A DNA stretch of 64,000 bases from Methylobacterium sp. J-078 (GTDB lineage: Bacteria; Pseudomonadota; Alphaproteobacteria; Rhizobiales; Beijerinckiaceae), in the NCBI RefSeq assembly GCF_022829285.1, contig NZ_JAKSYI010000060.1:186001-250000 (forward strand), in the 5' to 3' direction. The notes under the pieces are model-generated. The model was not told where the DNA came from. It did not search any database and saw nothing but the letters and a program-made list of their open reading frames with translations. A program made the position numbers and the translations under genes. Each line of letters opens with the position of its first letter. The first letter of the stretch is position 1. This document shows, in pieces, positions 1 to 8,783 of this stretch.

Positions 1-308
1 GCGAAGTTGTCGAGCATCTGGCGGTTCACCGCATCCGGAAAGGCCGAAACGCCGCGCGCCGTGACGCCGTGGCTGCCGGCGAAGACGCAGACCAGCGGGC
101 GGTCGAGGGTCGGCTGGCCCTTGCCCTGCCAGGCGGCGAGCCAGGAGACGAGGTGCTCGAGGCGGCCGAGGGACCCGGCCGGCTTCGTCAGGGTCGCGTC
201 GCGCTCGGCCACCATCGCCACCGCGTCCCGGTCCGGCCCCGGCAGGGACGCGACGAGGCGACGGATATCGTCGAACGGCGTGGCGGCGGTCTGGTCAACG
301 TCGGTCAT
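1..308 (-). CDS. cobT: nicotinate-nucleotide-dimethylbenzimidazole phosphoribosyltransferase, N-terminal part (3' end outside window)
   Basis: Reading leftwards from the ATG at 306-308, the frame stays open to the window edge and gives 102 residues. The segment from about residue 73 onward reads LVCVFAGSHGVTARGVSAFP, the conserved early block of the family (FAG-HGV-x4-GVSAFP). The enzyme transfers phosphoribose from nicotinate mononucleotide to dimethylbenzimidazole, making alpha-ribazole phosphate for the lower loop of cobalamin in the cytosol. It is divergent from cobS, about 100 bp away, and the two act in consecutive lower-loop steps, which supports the call. The C-terminal two thirds, including the catalytic glutamate, lie outside the window, so activity cannot be judged. 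Not to be confused with the cobaltochelatase CobT at 28.7 kb. Confidence 0.93.
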   Translation of the reverse strand, partial: MTDVDQTAATPFDDIRRLVASLPGPDRDAVAMVAERDATLTKPAGSLGRLEHLVSWLAAWQGKGQPTLDRPLVCVFAGSHGVTARGVSAFPDAVNRQMLDNF

Positions 309-409
309 GGGGCAAATCCGGTGGCCGGCCCCGGCGCCAGGATGGCGGGCCGCCCGTCGCGGGAGCTATAACGGCCCGGGCACGGGTGGTGAAGGCGGGC
401 CGGTTCGCG

Positions 410-1228
410 ATGCATGAGACGGTCGAGCCCGCCTTTCCGGGCGCTGCCCTCGCCTACGATCTGGCCGGCTGCCTGCGCTTCTACTCGCGCCTGCCGGTGC
501 CGCGGCTGCCCGGCGAGGGCGACCCGCACGGCGTACCGGATTTCCGCACCCTGCCCCGGATGCTGCCGCTGGCGGGTCTGATCCTCGGCCTGCCCGGCGC
601 GGGAATGCTGCTCGGCGCTTGGGGCCTCGGCCTCGGGCCCTTCCTCGCCGCGACCCTGGCGGTGACGGTGGGCGTGCTGATCACCGGAGCCCTGCACGAG
701 GACGGACTGGCGGACGTGGCCGACGGGTTCGGCGGCGGCGCGACGCCGGCCCGGCGCCTGGAGATCATGCGCGACAGCCGGATCGGGGCCTATGGCGGGG
801 TCGCCCTGATGCTGTCGCTGGCCCTGCGCATCGGCGCCCTGGCGACGCTCCTCGACCGCTCGGGGGCCGTGGCGGCCCTCGCCCTGATGCTCGCCGCCGC
901 CCTGTCGCGGAGTGTCGCCCTCGCGCCGCTGGCGCTCCTGCCGCCCGCCCGCGCGGACGGGGCCGGCGCCAGCGTCGGCCGCCCGAGCCGGGCGACGCTG
1001 ATCACCGCCGGCGCCCTCGCCGTGGCCCTGACCCTCCTCGCCCTGCTCCTCGGGCTCCCGCCGCTGGGCGGATGTCTGATGCCGGTCCTGAGCGTATCGG
1101 CGGCGCTCGCCGTCACGGCGCTCGCGCGCCGCGCCATCGGGGGCCAGACCGGGGACGTGGTGGGCGCCGCGCAGCAGGGCGCGGAGATCGCCGCCCTGCT
1201 CGCGCTCGTCGCGGCGATCCCAGCCTGA
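410..1228 (+). CDS. cobS: adenosylcobinamide-GDP ribazoletransferase (cobalamin synthase)
   Basis: An integral membrane enzyme that joins alpha-ribazole (phosphate) to adenosylcobinamide-GDP, the last assembly step of cobalamin. The 272-residue product has the family hallmark HEDGLADVAD at residues 96-105, followed by a Gly-rich stretch and a long run of hydrophobic helices rich in Leu/Ala/Gly to the C-terminus. Length matches the family (about 250-270). I start at the ATG at 410; a GTG at 386 in the same frame would add eight residues with no family similarity. It is divergent from cobT, and bluB, which makes the dimethylbenzimidazole base, is 8 kb away. Distinct from the cobaltochelatase CobS at 27.2 kb, which shares only the name. 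Confidence 0.95.
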   Translation: MHETVEPAFPGAALAYDLAGCLRFYSRLPVPRLPGEGDPHGVPDFRTLPRMLPLAGLILGLPGAGMLLGAWGLGLGPFLAATLAVTVGVLITGALHEDGLADVADGFGGGATPARRLEIMRDSRIGAYGGVALMLSLALRIGALATLLDRSGAVAALALMLAAALSRSVALAPLALLPPARADGAGASVGRPSRATLITAGALAVALTLLALLLGLPPLGGCLMPVLSVSAALAVTALARRAIGGQTGDVVGAAQQGAEIAALLALVAAIPA

Positions 1229-1292
1229 TCCGGTTGCCGCGAGACCGGCCGGGCTTGATCCGGGTGCCGCCGCCCTGGCATGGATCGGAGCG

Positions 1293-1514
1293 ATGAGCCA
1301 GATCCGCCCCAAACCATCCAGCCCCTGCACGAAGCTCTGCATCCTCGATGCGGCCACCGGCCTGTGCGAGGGCTGCGGCCGCACCCGCGACGAGATCGCC
1401 CTGTGGGGTTCGATGTCGGAGCCCCAGCGTCGGGCCGTGATGGCCACGCTGGAGGGCCGCCTGAGGGCAGCCTATCCGGCGCGGACCCTGGCGGGAGCGG
1501 CGCCATGTGGCTGA
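1293..1514 (+). CDS. DUF1289 domain protein, four-cysteine
   Basis: A 73-residue protein of the DUF1289 family. It has the family pattern SPCTKLC at residues 10-16 and CEGCGRTRDEI at 25-35, giving Cys12, Cys16, Cys25 and Cys28, then a Trp-x2-Met block (W38). The four cysteines suggest a small metal-binding fold; the family has no settled biochemical function that I know of. It follows cobS after 64 bp and overlaps the next gene by 10 bp, so translation of the two is probably coupled. Codon use is like its neighbours. Function beyond likely metal binding is unknown. Confidence 0.88.
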   Translation: MSQIRPKPSSPCTKLCILDAATGLCEGCGRTRDEIALWGSMSEPQRRAVMATLEGRLRAAYPARTLAGAAPCG

Positions 1515-2194
1515 TCGGGCTGCTGATTGTCGGAGGTGCCCTCGCGCTCCTCCTGCTGTCGGGGGACAACCAGCGCATCGCGGGTCTCGAGCCCGACCAG
1601 TTCGCGCAGGTGGCCATGACCACGGGCCTGCTCACCGTGATCGTGGCGGGGTTCTGGCACCAGTTCCGCAGCCGGATGAGCGCGAACGTCACCGCGCTCC
1701 TGATCTGGGGCGTCCTCGGCGCGGCCCTGGTGGCGGGCTACGCCTATCGCGACGAGGCCCGGACCCTCGGCGACCGGATGCTCGGCGCGGTTCGGCCCGG
1801 CAGCGCCGTCACGGGCGCGGACGGAACGGTGACGATCACCCGACGCAGCGACGGCAATTTCCACGTCCGGGCCGAGGTGAACGGCCGGCCGCAGGGCTTC
1901 CAGTTCGACACCGGGGCGAGTTCCGTGGTCCTCACCGCCGAGAGCGCTGCCGAACTCGGTATCCGCCCGGCGGAATCCGAGTTCAGCGTGCGCGTCTCCA
2001 CCGCCAACGGCGTCACCGTGGCGGCCCCCGCCTTCCTGGATAGCCTGCAGGTCGGCTCGATCGTGGAGCGGCGCGTGCCCGCCCTGGTCAGCCGCCCCGG
2101 GGCCCTGCGCGAGAATCTTCTCGGCATGACCTTCCTCGACCGGCTGGCCTCCTTCGAAGTCCGCGGCGACCGGCTCATCCTGCGGGACCGCTGA
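1505..2194 (+). CDS. retropepsin-like clan AA aspartic protease (TIGR02281 type), membrane anchored
   Basis: A 229-residue protein. Two or three hydrophobic segments occupy residues 1-20, 36-50 and 62-80; a soluble domain follows with the aspartic protease active-site triad Asp135-Thr136-Gly137 (FDTGASSVVL) and the second retropepsin block NLLGMTFLDRL near the C-terminus. This order is that of the TIGR02281 family of retropepsin-like proteases, common in Alphaproteobacteria. Such enzymes work as dimers since only one DTG is present. Substrate is unknown; the domain after the last helix is likely periplasmic, but topology is inferred. The ATG at 1505 overlaps the DUF1289 gene by 10 bp. A stem-loop follows the stop codon. 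Confidence 0.88.
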   Translation: MWLIGLLIVGGALALLLLSGDNQRIAGLEPDQFAQVAMTTGLLTVIVAGFWHQFRSRMSANVTALLIWGVLGAALVAGYAYRDEARTLGDRMLGAVRPGSAVTGADGTVTITRRSDGNFHVRAEVNGRPQGFQFDTGASSVVLTAESAAELGIRPAESEFSVRVSTANGVTVAAPAFLDSLQVGSIVERRVPALVSRPGALRENLLGMTFLDRLASFEVRGDRLILRDR

Positions 2195-2198
2195 GAGG

Positions 2199-2228
2199 CG
2201 AGACGCCGCCCCGGAGGACGGCGTCTCG
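2199..2228. terminator. stem-loop between convergent genes
   Basis: A perfect 10-bp stem (CGAGACGCCG pairing with CGGCGTCTCG) with a 10-nt loop lies between the convergent protease and autotransporter genes. There is no clear T-run on either side, so it is a probable bidirectional terminator or transcript-end hairpin, not a textbook one. Confidence 0.55.
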
Positions 2229-2235
2229 TGCGCGC

Positions 2236-5200
2236 TCAGAACCGATAGGTGAAGTTGCCCTTGACGGCATGGTCCTGCGCCCGCTCGCCGACTTGGCCCG
2301 TATAGGCCACGCCCAGCGTGGCGTCGCGCGCCACCCTTACGTCGAGCCCGGCCTCGGCCACCAGCGCGTCCCGGCTGATCGGGGTGCCCGCCGTGAGGAA
2401 GGCCGGGCCCGTGCCGAAGCTCAGGAGGGCCTTGGGCACCACGTCGCCGTAGGCCCGGCGGTAGCCCACCAGCCCGTGCAGCGAGACCGGCGCGCCGAAC
2501 CCGAGATCGAGGCTGGTCTGGCCACGAACGCCCACCGTCGAGGTCGCCACCTCGGTGGTCTGCGCCGCGCCCGTCAGGGCCGCCAGGCCCCCCGTCTCGG
2601 TGAAGCGGTCCCGCCCGATCGAGACGTAGGCGCCGCCCACGAAGGGCTCGAGATAGGCCGGCTGGATCGCCGCGACCGGCCCCTCGCCCTTGGTGAGGAG
2701 GCCGACCTGGGGCGCGCCCAGGAAGAACCTGTAGCCGAGCTCGCCGAAGCCCTGCACGGTCGAACCGCCATAGCGAGCCGTGTCGCTGTCGGTGAACCCG
2801 GCAAAGCTCACGGCCCGGCGCAGGCGGCTCGACTGGTCGGCGTAGACCGCGCCGAGGCGCAGGGCGACGGGTCCGCGTTCGAAGCCGCCGTAGACGCCGC
2901 CGAAGCCGCTCTCGATGGTGCCGGAGGAGAGTCGCCCGGTGCTGTCGAGGCTGGTCGCGGTGTAGCCGCCGGCCACGCCGAAGCGGAAGCCCGTCTCCAG
3001 GCGGGCATCCGCGCCGAGCACGAAGCCGGAGGTCTGGCGCGCCAGGCCGGCGGCGTTGCCGTCGGTCCGGGCCTCGCCGAAGCTGCCGAAGCCCTGGCCC
3101 CAGAGCCCGAACACTCGCGGGTCGAGGACGCGCACCGGCACCGGCGCGACCGGAGCGGCGCGGCCCGGCAGATCGGCCGTGTAGGCCGCCGGCAGGGCAC
3201 CGTAATCGCTGAACTCGGCCGCACCAGGGGTGGCGCCCCAGCGCAGGCGGTCGAGGATGGCCTCGCGCACGAAGAAGGCGGTCTCGAACTGCGCGCCCGC
3301 CATGCTCGCGTGGATGTCGCCGGTGAGCGCACCGAAAGCGGCGCGCGCCTCGGGCGTGGTCAGCCCGACGGTGCGGCCGTAGAGGGCGGCCCCCGGCCCG
3401 GCGGCCTGGATGGCGTCGGCGACGCCGGCCTGGTTGCGGGTCTGGGCGATGCTGGAGAAGGCGATGTCGTTGAGCGTCAGCGTCAGGTCGACGGCCCCGG
3501 GTTGGTAGCGCAGGGTGGGGGTGAGGAAGGCGAAGTTGGCACTGACCCCGTCGAACCGGCCCTGCACGCCGCCGCCGGCGGTGAGCACGGTGTAGGCGGT
3601 GCGCGGATCGTAGGTGCCGGCGGCAGCCTGCACCTGGACGGTGCCGCCGTTGAGGGTGGCGGTGCCGGCCACCGCGAGGCGGTCGGCTTGGCCTGCGGCG
3701 TCCGCATCGACCTGGAGGGTGGAGCCGGGGGCGAAGCTCGCATTGCCCGCCACCGCGAGGGTGCCGATGCCGTTGCCCGGCGCCACCACGGCGCCGGACC
3801 GGGCCGCCAGGCCGCCCACCGTGCCGGTGCCGCCCAGAAGTCCGCCCGCGCCCACCGTCACCGTTCCGGCGATCGTGCCGTTGGCATACAGCGCGCCGGT
3901 CTGGCCGATGGTGACGTCGGTGGCGACCCGGTCACTCGCGGCCAGGGACAGGGTGCCGATGACGTTCTGGAAGTAGCCGGCCGCACTGTAGAGATCGATG
4001 CGCGACCAATAGCTCAGCGGTGTGCCGTAGAAGGCGCTCAGCGCGTTCGTCTCGGTGTTGACGATGATCTGATTGATCGTTCCGGTCTGGAGCGAGCCGT
4101 AGAGGCCGCCCCGCGGCGCGATCTGCGCCGCCGCGTCACTGCTGCCACCATAGAGGGGCGCGAGCAGGATCGCGGCATCTGGCCCGCCGGCGGGCGCGGC
4201 CTCCCGGGGGGCCTGGGCGAAGGTCAGGATCGGCAGGCCGTAGGTGAGGCGCGACTGGTAGAGAGCCTGATTGGCGGCGGACGGGACGTAGGGGTTGTTC
4301 GCCGTGTTGGCCGCGCCGGTGGCGCAGGTGGCGACGGCGGCCCCGCAGCCGGCCGAGAGGTAGCCCTGGAGTTCGCCCTGCGCCTGGGTGAAGAGCGACG
4401 TCAGGTTGATCGCGGTGCCGGTGGTGGTGGCGTTGTTGATGTAGGCCGGGTTGGTGAAGGCTTGAGCGAGGTCGTAGGCCGCGAAGGCGCGGCTGGCGAT
4501 GATGTCGAGGGGATAGTGGACGCCGAGCACGATGCGGCTGTCGGCGTATTCCGACCCGCGCAGGAGCATGCTCTGGTAGAGCGACGGCGTCAGCATGCCG
4601 AGCAGGATCGAATCGGTGATCGCGTAGTTGGTGTGCCCGCTCGGGAACGAGGGGTTGGTGGTCAACCCGTTGATCGAGGTCGGGTCGAACGAGTTGATCG
4701 CGTTCGGCCTCGCCTGGACGGGGCGCGAGCTGCCGTAGACGTCCTGACCCGCTTGCGTGTTGGTGACGCCGGCGGCGATGTCGAGGACGCTGGTCGTGGT
4801 GTTGGGGAGCCCGTTGAAGCGCGGCAGCGTGTAGCCGGCCGGCGCCACGGCCGGGACTGCGACGTAGCCGGCCGGCGTCACGCTCGGGTTGGTGGCGGCC
4901 CCGTTGGCGAAGTAGTTCTTGGCCACGCCGAGATCGGAGCTCGTGAAGGTATAGGCCCGGTTGAGGAGGTCGAAGGTCCGGGCGAGCGGCCCTGTCGTCG
5001 CCGTGCTGGCGCGGATTCCCTGCTGGTAGAGCGGGCCCAGGACCGTACCGTAACCGCCCACCGGCTGGACCGGGTTGATGGTGCCCGGCGTTCCCGGATT
5101 GCTCTGGATCGCCTGGAGCGGCAGGCCGCCGGCCAGGTTGTCCGCCGGGCCCAGATTGACCACCGAGCCGTTGATGAGGGTGATCGTGCCGAGGAAGGGC

Positions 5201-5463
5201 GTGCTGCCCGGCAGAGCCTTGTCGCTGATGGCGAGCGCCCGCTGCTGCGGCGTCGACTGGTTGTTGGTGGCGATGGCCTGGGAGAGGTTGAGTTGAAGCG
5301 TCGCCTGGCCGACCGGGCTGGCATTGAGGGCGAGGAACGGTCCGAGCAGGTTCAGGACATTCGCGTTGGCCGGCGTGATGTTGGCCGTCTGCGCCTGCGC
5401 CGAGGCTAAGCCCGTCGCCGAGAGTATGATGGCTGCCGTCGAAACCCCGTATTGGAACCGCAT
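2236..5463 (-). CDS. autotransporter with N-terminal PAP2/class A acid phosphatase domain
   Basis: A 1075-residue secreted protein made of two known modules. Residues 1-25 are a Sec signal peptide ending in an Ala-rich site (LASAQA). Residues about 160-335 hold a PAP2-type phosphatase with the motifs PSFPSGHT (271-278) and SR-x5-H-x3-D (Arg310, His316, Asp320), the residues that form and resolve the phosphohistidine intermediate. A Gly/Ala/Val beta-repeat region follows (about 490-660) as in passenger beta-helices, then a beta-barrel of about 270 residues ending in Phe, as outer-membrane porins and autotransporters do. The predicted role is a phosphatase displayed on or released from the cell surface; substrate unknown. 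The ATG at 5463 has an AGGGGG ribosome site; an upstream GTG (5487) is less likely. It appears monocistronic. Confidence 0.88.
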   Translation of the reverse strand: MRFQYGVSTAAIILSATGLASAQAQTANITPANANVLNLLGPFLALNASPVGQATLQLNLSQAIATNNQSTPQQRALAISDKALPGSTPFLGTITLINGSVVNLGPADNLAGGLPLQAIQSNPGTPGTINPVQPVGGYGTVLGPLYQQGIRASTATTGPLARTFDLLNRAYTFTSSDLGVAKNYFANGAATNPSVTPAGYVAVPAVAPAGYTLPRFNGLPNTTTSVLDIAAGVTNTQAGQDVYGSSRPVQARPNAINSFDPTSINGLTTNPSFPSGHTNYAITDSILLGMLTPSLYQSMLLRGSEYADSRIVLGVHYPLDIIASRAFAAYDLAQAFTNPAYINNATTTGTAINLTSLFTQAQGELQGYLSAGCGAAVATCATGAANTANNPYVPSAANQALYQSRLTYGLPILTFAQAPREAAPAGGPDAAILLAPLYGGSSDAAAQIAPRGGLYGSLQTGTINQIIVNTETNALSAFYGTPLSYWSRIDLYSAAGYFQNVIGTLSLAASDRVATDVTIGQTGALYANGTIAGTVTVGAGGLLGGTGTVGGLAARSGAVVAPGNGIGTLAVAGNASFAPGSTLQVDADAAGQADRLAVAGTATLNGGTVQVQAAAGTYDPRTAYTVLTAGGGVQGRFDGVSANFAFLTPTLRYQPGAVDLTLTLNDIAFSSIAQTRNQAGVADAIQAAGPGAALYGRTVGLTTPEARAAFGALTGDIHASMAGAQFETAFFVREAILDRLRWGATPGAAEFSDYGALPAAYTADLPGRAAPVAPVPVRVLDPRVFGLWGQGFGSFGEARTDGNAAGLARQTSGFVLGADARLETGFRFGVAGGYTATSLDSTGRLSSGTIESGFGGVYGGFERGPVALRLGAVYADQSSRLRRAVSFAGFTDSDTARYGGSTVQGFGELGYRFFLGAPQVGLLTKGEGPVAAIQPAYLEPFVGGAYVSIGRDRFTETGGLAALTGAAQTTEVATSTVGVRGQTSLDLGFGAPVSLHGLVGYRRAYGDVVPKALLSFGTGPAFLTAGTPISRDALVAEAGLDVRVARDATLGVAYTGQVGERAQDHAVKGNFTYRF

Positions 5464-5651
5464 GATTCGCCCCCTGCTTCCGTCCACCGGACGGAGGGAC
5501 TGAATAGCGAGGCTTACGTTTCGCGCTTGTTCATAATCCTGTCATATTATACGCGGGATCGCGCCGTGCTGAATCGGCAACAACTTCGCTTTGCCCGTCA
5601 AGTGATTTGCCAGCGAAGTAGAACCGAGACGATTGTCGCCGCGCCCCGAAG

Positions 5652-6695
5652 TTACGCGGCGTCCTGCGCAGCGACGGCATCTCGGGCGCTCTGCTCCGAG
5701 ACGGGGCCGTGGCGGGACACCTGGGCGATCGCCGCGCGCAGGGTCGCGAGGTCGGCGTCCGCTTGGGTCCCGGCCGTCGAGAGATGACGGCGATAGGCGC
5801 GGGCGCCCGGGCGGCCGTTGAACAGGCCGAGCATGTGCCGCGTCACCGCATGCAGGCGCACGCCCTCCTGCAGGAAGCCGGCGATCACCGGCTCGAACGC
5901 CTCCAGGGCCGCGAACGGGTCGGCGACCGGGGCAGGCTCGCCGAACAGGACCGGATCGACCGCGAGGAGGAGGGCCGGATCGCTGTAGGCGGCCCGGCCG
6001 ATCATCACGCCGTCGACCTCCGCGAGATGGGCCGCCGCCTCCGCGATGGTGGCGATGCCGCCGTTGATGGCGATGGGCAGGCCGGGATGGGACCGCTTCA
6101 GCCGCGCCACCCGCGGGTAGTCCAGGGGCGGCACGTCGCGGTTCTCCTTGGGCGAGAGACCCTGGAGCCAGGCCTTGCGGGCATGCACCACGAGGCCGTC
6201 GACGCCCGCCGCGATCACCGCGTCCGTCAGAGCGTCGAGGGCCTGCTCGGTGTCCTGGTCGTCGACGCCGATCCGGCACTTCACCGTCACCGGCACCGAC
6301 ACCGCCGCCTTCATGGCGGCGACGCAGGCGGCCACCACGGCGGGCTCGCGCATCAGGCAGGCACCGAAGCGCCCGTCCTGCACCCGGTCGGAGGGGCAAC
6401 CGACATTGAGATTGACCTCGTCGTAGCCGTAGCCCTCGGCGATCCGCGCGGCCTCGGCGAGGTCGGCCGGGTTCGAACCGCCGAGCTGCACCGCCACCGG
6501 ATGCTCGATGTCAGCGAAGCCGAGCAGACGGTCGCGGGGTCCGTGGATGACCGCCCCGGTGGTGACCATCTCGGTGTAGAGGCGGGCGCGCCGCGACAGG
6601 GTTCGGTGGAAGGCACGACAGTAACGGTCGGTCCAGTCCATCATGGGCGCAATCGATAAGCGCCACGGACTGATAGCATTGGGCTTGTCTATCAT
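5652..6695 (-). CDS. dusA: tRNA-dihydrouridine(20/20a) synthase DusA
   Basis: An FMN enzyme that reduces uridine 20/20a in the D-loop of tRNA using NADPH. The 347-residue product starts with the family block LSIAPMMDWTDRYCR and carries the catalytic cysteine Cys100 in NLNVGCPSDRVQ. Further typical segments are VKCRIGVDD, VHARKAWLQGLSPKEN and the FMN phosphate site INGGI / GVMIGRAAY. The DusA-specific LSPKENR stretch separates it from DusB and DusC. Length is usual. It is followed on its strand by the autotransporter after 188 bp and preceded by about 1 kb with no gene, so it probably has its own promoter. Confidence 0.97.
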   Translation of the reverse strand: MIDKPNAISPWRLSIAPMMDWTDRYCRAFHRTLSRRARLYTEMVTTGAVIHGPRDRLLGFADIEHPVAVQLGGSNPADLAEAARIAEGYGYDEVNLNVGCPSDRVQDGRFGACLMREPAVVAACVAAMKAAVSVPVTVKCRIGVDDQDTEQALDALTDAVIAAGVDGLVVHARKAWLQGLSPKENRDVPPLDYPRVARLKRSHPGLPIAINGGIATIAEAAAHLAEVDGVMIGRAAYSDPALLLAVDPVLFGEPAPVADPFAALEAFEPVIAGFLQEGVRLHAVTRHMLGLFNGRPGARAYRRHLSTAGTQADADLATLRAAIAQVSRHGPVSEQSARDAVAAQDAA

Positions 6696-7776
6696 TTCAA
6701 CTACTCGATCGGGGTCTACGCCACCTCTTTCACAACTGTGCCTTCTCGCTTCTTGACCGTTCCATCACGTGACTCCAAGCAGCATTGTCGCTCAAGGCGG
6801 CATGCTGTCGTTCTCACGGTGCGGGGACGTCCGTCGAGCGGATGCGGAAATGTGGCGGTACCGGATACCACGCCCGGGTGGCGATCCAAATTCCAGGCAT
6901 TCTGCATCGGTGCATCAGCACGGCCGACCGCGCCGCGACGCTATGGACCCAGATCAGGAAATGGACTTTCGCATTGCGCCAGCCCGAGGAGCCGCGCTCG
7001 GCAGTGTTGGGCTGCGGACCATTCGGGATCGGGTCCTTGCCTTCACCCTCCAACAGTTCCCGCAGGGAAAACGGGCTCGGCGGCCAGGCGCATCATGTCC
7101 ATCGGGCGGCGCACTTGGGCTCACGCGACCGGATCAGCGAAGATTGGCCGAAGCTTTGCATCAAGCGATCCACCATCTTGCTTTACCTTGTTGAGGCTTC
7201 CTTAAGTTGTTGTTCTCGCGAGCGATTCCAGGCGGGCTGAGTTGGGCTATGGATCTGATCGACGATGTGGACGCGACGGGCCTACGCGCAGCACGCAGGC
7301 GGGTGTACATCGTGTACCGCTTCACCCTTGTGGTGGTCGGCGATCTCTGGCGCCCGTAGCGGTTCCTGCCGGGTCGCTCCGGCTCGATGGCCCATCCGCT
7401 CCGGGGCCGGTTGGACGTTGAAATAGCTCGGGCCCAATCGCTCGCGTGGCCGACGCCGGAGTGGAACCTGCACCGTCCCAGCAAGCCTGGTCCACGCTGC
7501 GCATGATCGGTCCCGCGCAACCGCGCCGGCACGAAGGCTTTTACTACCGCCGACGACGACGGCCGACCAAGGTCTCCGGCCGGCCATGCGCCGATGATGC
7601 CAAAGAGCGACGGGAGCACGATCGTCGCCATCTGGAACGAACCCTGTGATCGACGCCCGTACCGGCGTCGACGCCACCCCAGCCACGAACGCAATCGTCG
7701 TCGCGCTCGGCTCCGAAGAGATATCGCGAGACGATCCAACCGGCGGGCGCGGCGTCGCGGATTTCACCGCGCGCGG
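6696..7776. other. gene-poor stretch of about 1.1 kb
   Basis: Several overlapping open frames of 60-190 codons exist on both strands here, but none has a recognisable domain, a good ribosome site or a consistent coding signal. Local composition is visibly less GC-biased than the flanking genes. No tRNA, terminator-like hairpin with a T-run, or repeat family was recognised. It may hold the dusA promoter at its left end. A decayed gene is possible, but I cannot name one. Confidence 0.5.
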
Positions 7777-8328
7777 TCAGTCTCGACGCTTCGCGAGCGC
7801 CCGCCCGATACCGATCAGCAGAGATTCCGCGCGGAGCCGCAGATCCGTATGACCGCCCGACTTCAGCGCGGCGTGCGCTTCGATGCAGCGATCGGCCGCG
7901 AGCGCGAGGCGATCGGCGGCGTCCTGATCGGGAGACGGGGCGGTGAGGAAAGGATGACCGTGGCTGTCCGTCGTGTCGATGTAGGCCCCCAGTCCGTGCA
8001 TGGCACCCTGGCCGTCCGCCCTGAGGATGCCCCGGTTGAGAACCCAGCGGACATGACCGCCCTCGGTCAGGACCCGGAACTCGGCCGCGAACGGACCGCC
8101 CGTCCGCCGGACCTGGCGTATGCGCTCGAAGACCCAGGGCCGATCCTCCGGATGGGTGCGGGAGAGCGCGACCTCCATCGGGATCGGTTGGCCTGCAAGG
8201 CTGGCATTGCCAGCCAGAAGAGAAGCGGCGCCCTCGTCAAGGATGGATTGGCCGGCCGCGACGTTCGTCTCCCAGACGCCGACCAAACCTGCTGCACGCA
8301 GCGCGGGCACCGCCGACGCAATCGACAT
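7777..8328 (-). CDS. single PAS domain protein
   Basis: A 183-residue soluble protein. Residues about 20-130 form a PAS fold of the PAS_3 type: LVGVWETN near the start, THPEDRPWVFERI in the middle, then EFRVLTEGGHVRWVLNRG and a closing GAYIDTTD strand. The remaining C-terminal 50 residues are helical with no kinase, GGDEF or HTH domain, so it would sense a ligand or interact with a partner rather than act alone. The ATG at 8328 is preceded by GGGAGG ten bases upstream, which favours it over a GTG at 8352. Neighbours are not functionally linked; the partner is unknown. Confidence 0.75.
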   Translation of the reverse strand: MSIASAVPALRAAGLVGVWETNVAAGQSILDEGAASLLAGNASLAGQPIPMEVALSRTHPEDRPWVFERIRQVRRTGGPFAAEFRVLTEGGHVRWVLNRGILRADGQGAMHGLGAYIDTTDSHGHPFLTAPSPDQDAADRLALAADRCIEAHAALKSGGHTDLRLRAESLLIGIGRALAKRRD

Positions 8329-8783
8329 CTGATCCGAACCTCCCGCAAACACTCATTGAATGCGAGAAAACAATTATGTGGCGACGCTTCGAAAAAACAT
8401 CGGCCCAACAAATAAATGTGACCGACAGCCCCTTCGCGGGACATTATTCAAAATGCCTAGCGACGGCTCTATTCACGATCACGCTGAGTCTAACTGATAT
8501 AAATTGATCAGGACGCTCAACAAATGGACGAGATTCCGGCGCGACCGTTCGAGTACGTCGCGCGCCATCTCCGATCGATCAACCACGGTTGTCACAGGCA
8601 TATGCGGGAAGCGCTCGGATCGACCCAATGGAGCCGGGTACGGCACGATGAACCGTCCGCTCTGTCGCATCGCGCTTCCACGCCGGTGATGGCAAGCGCT
8701 TGGTCCCGCCCGTGGCGAGTTCCTCCCCTGCGTGCCATCCCGTGATGCTCGCAGCCGCCTGCACGGCCGGCGGGGAAGGTTCC
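8329..8783. other. 455-bp intergenic region, no gene recognised
   Basis: Lies upstream of the PAS gene and downstream of the L,D-transpeptidase gene. It is AT-richer near 8340-8520 (for example around 8365-8400 and 8490-8530), consistent with a promoter for the PAS gene. Short frames of about 60-73 codons on both strands look random. Confidence 0.5.

Noticed and set aside
2269..5409. 1046-codon open frame on the plus strand opposite the autotransporter
   Set aside because: Low-complexity Arg/Gly/Ala/Glu translation typical of the antisense of a GC-rich gene; no domain, and the minus frame has full modules.
6716..8450. Several 60-270 codon frames between dusA and the L,D-transpeptidase
   Set aside because: Except for the PAS protein, none has a domain, ribosome site or consistent coding pattern.
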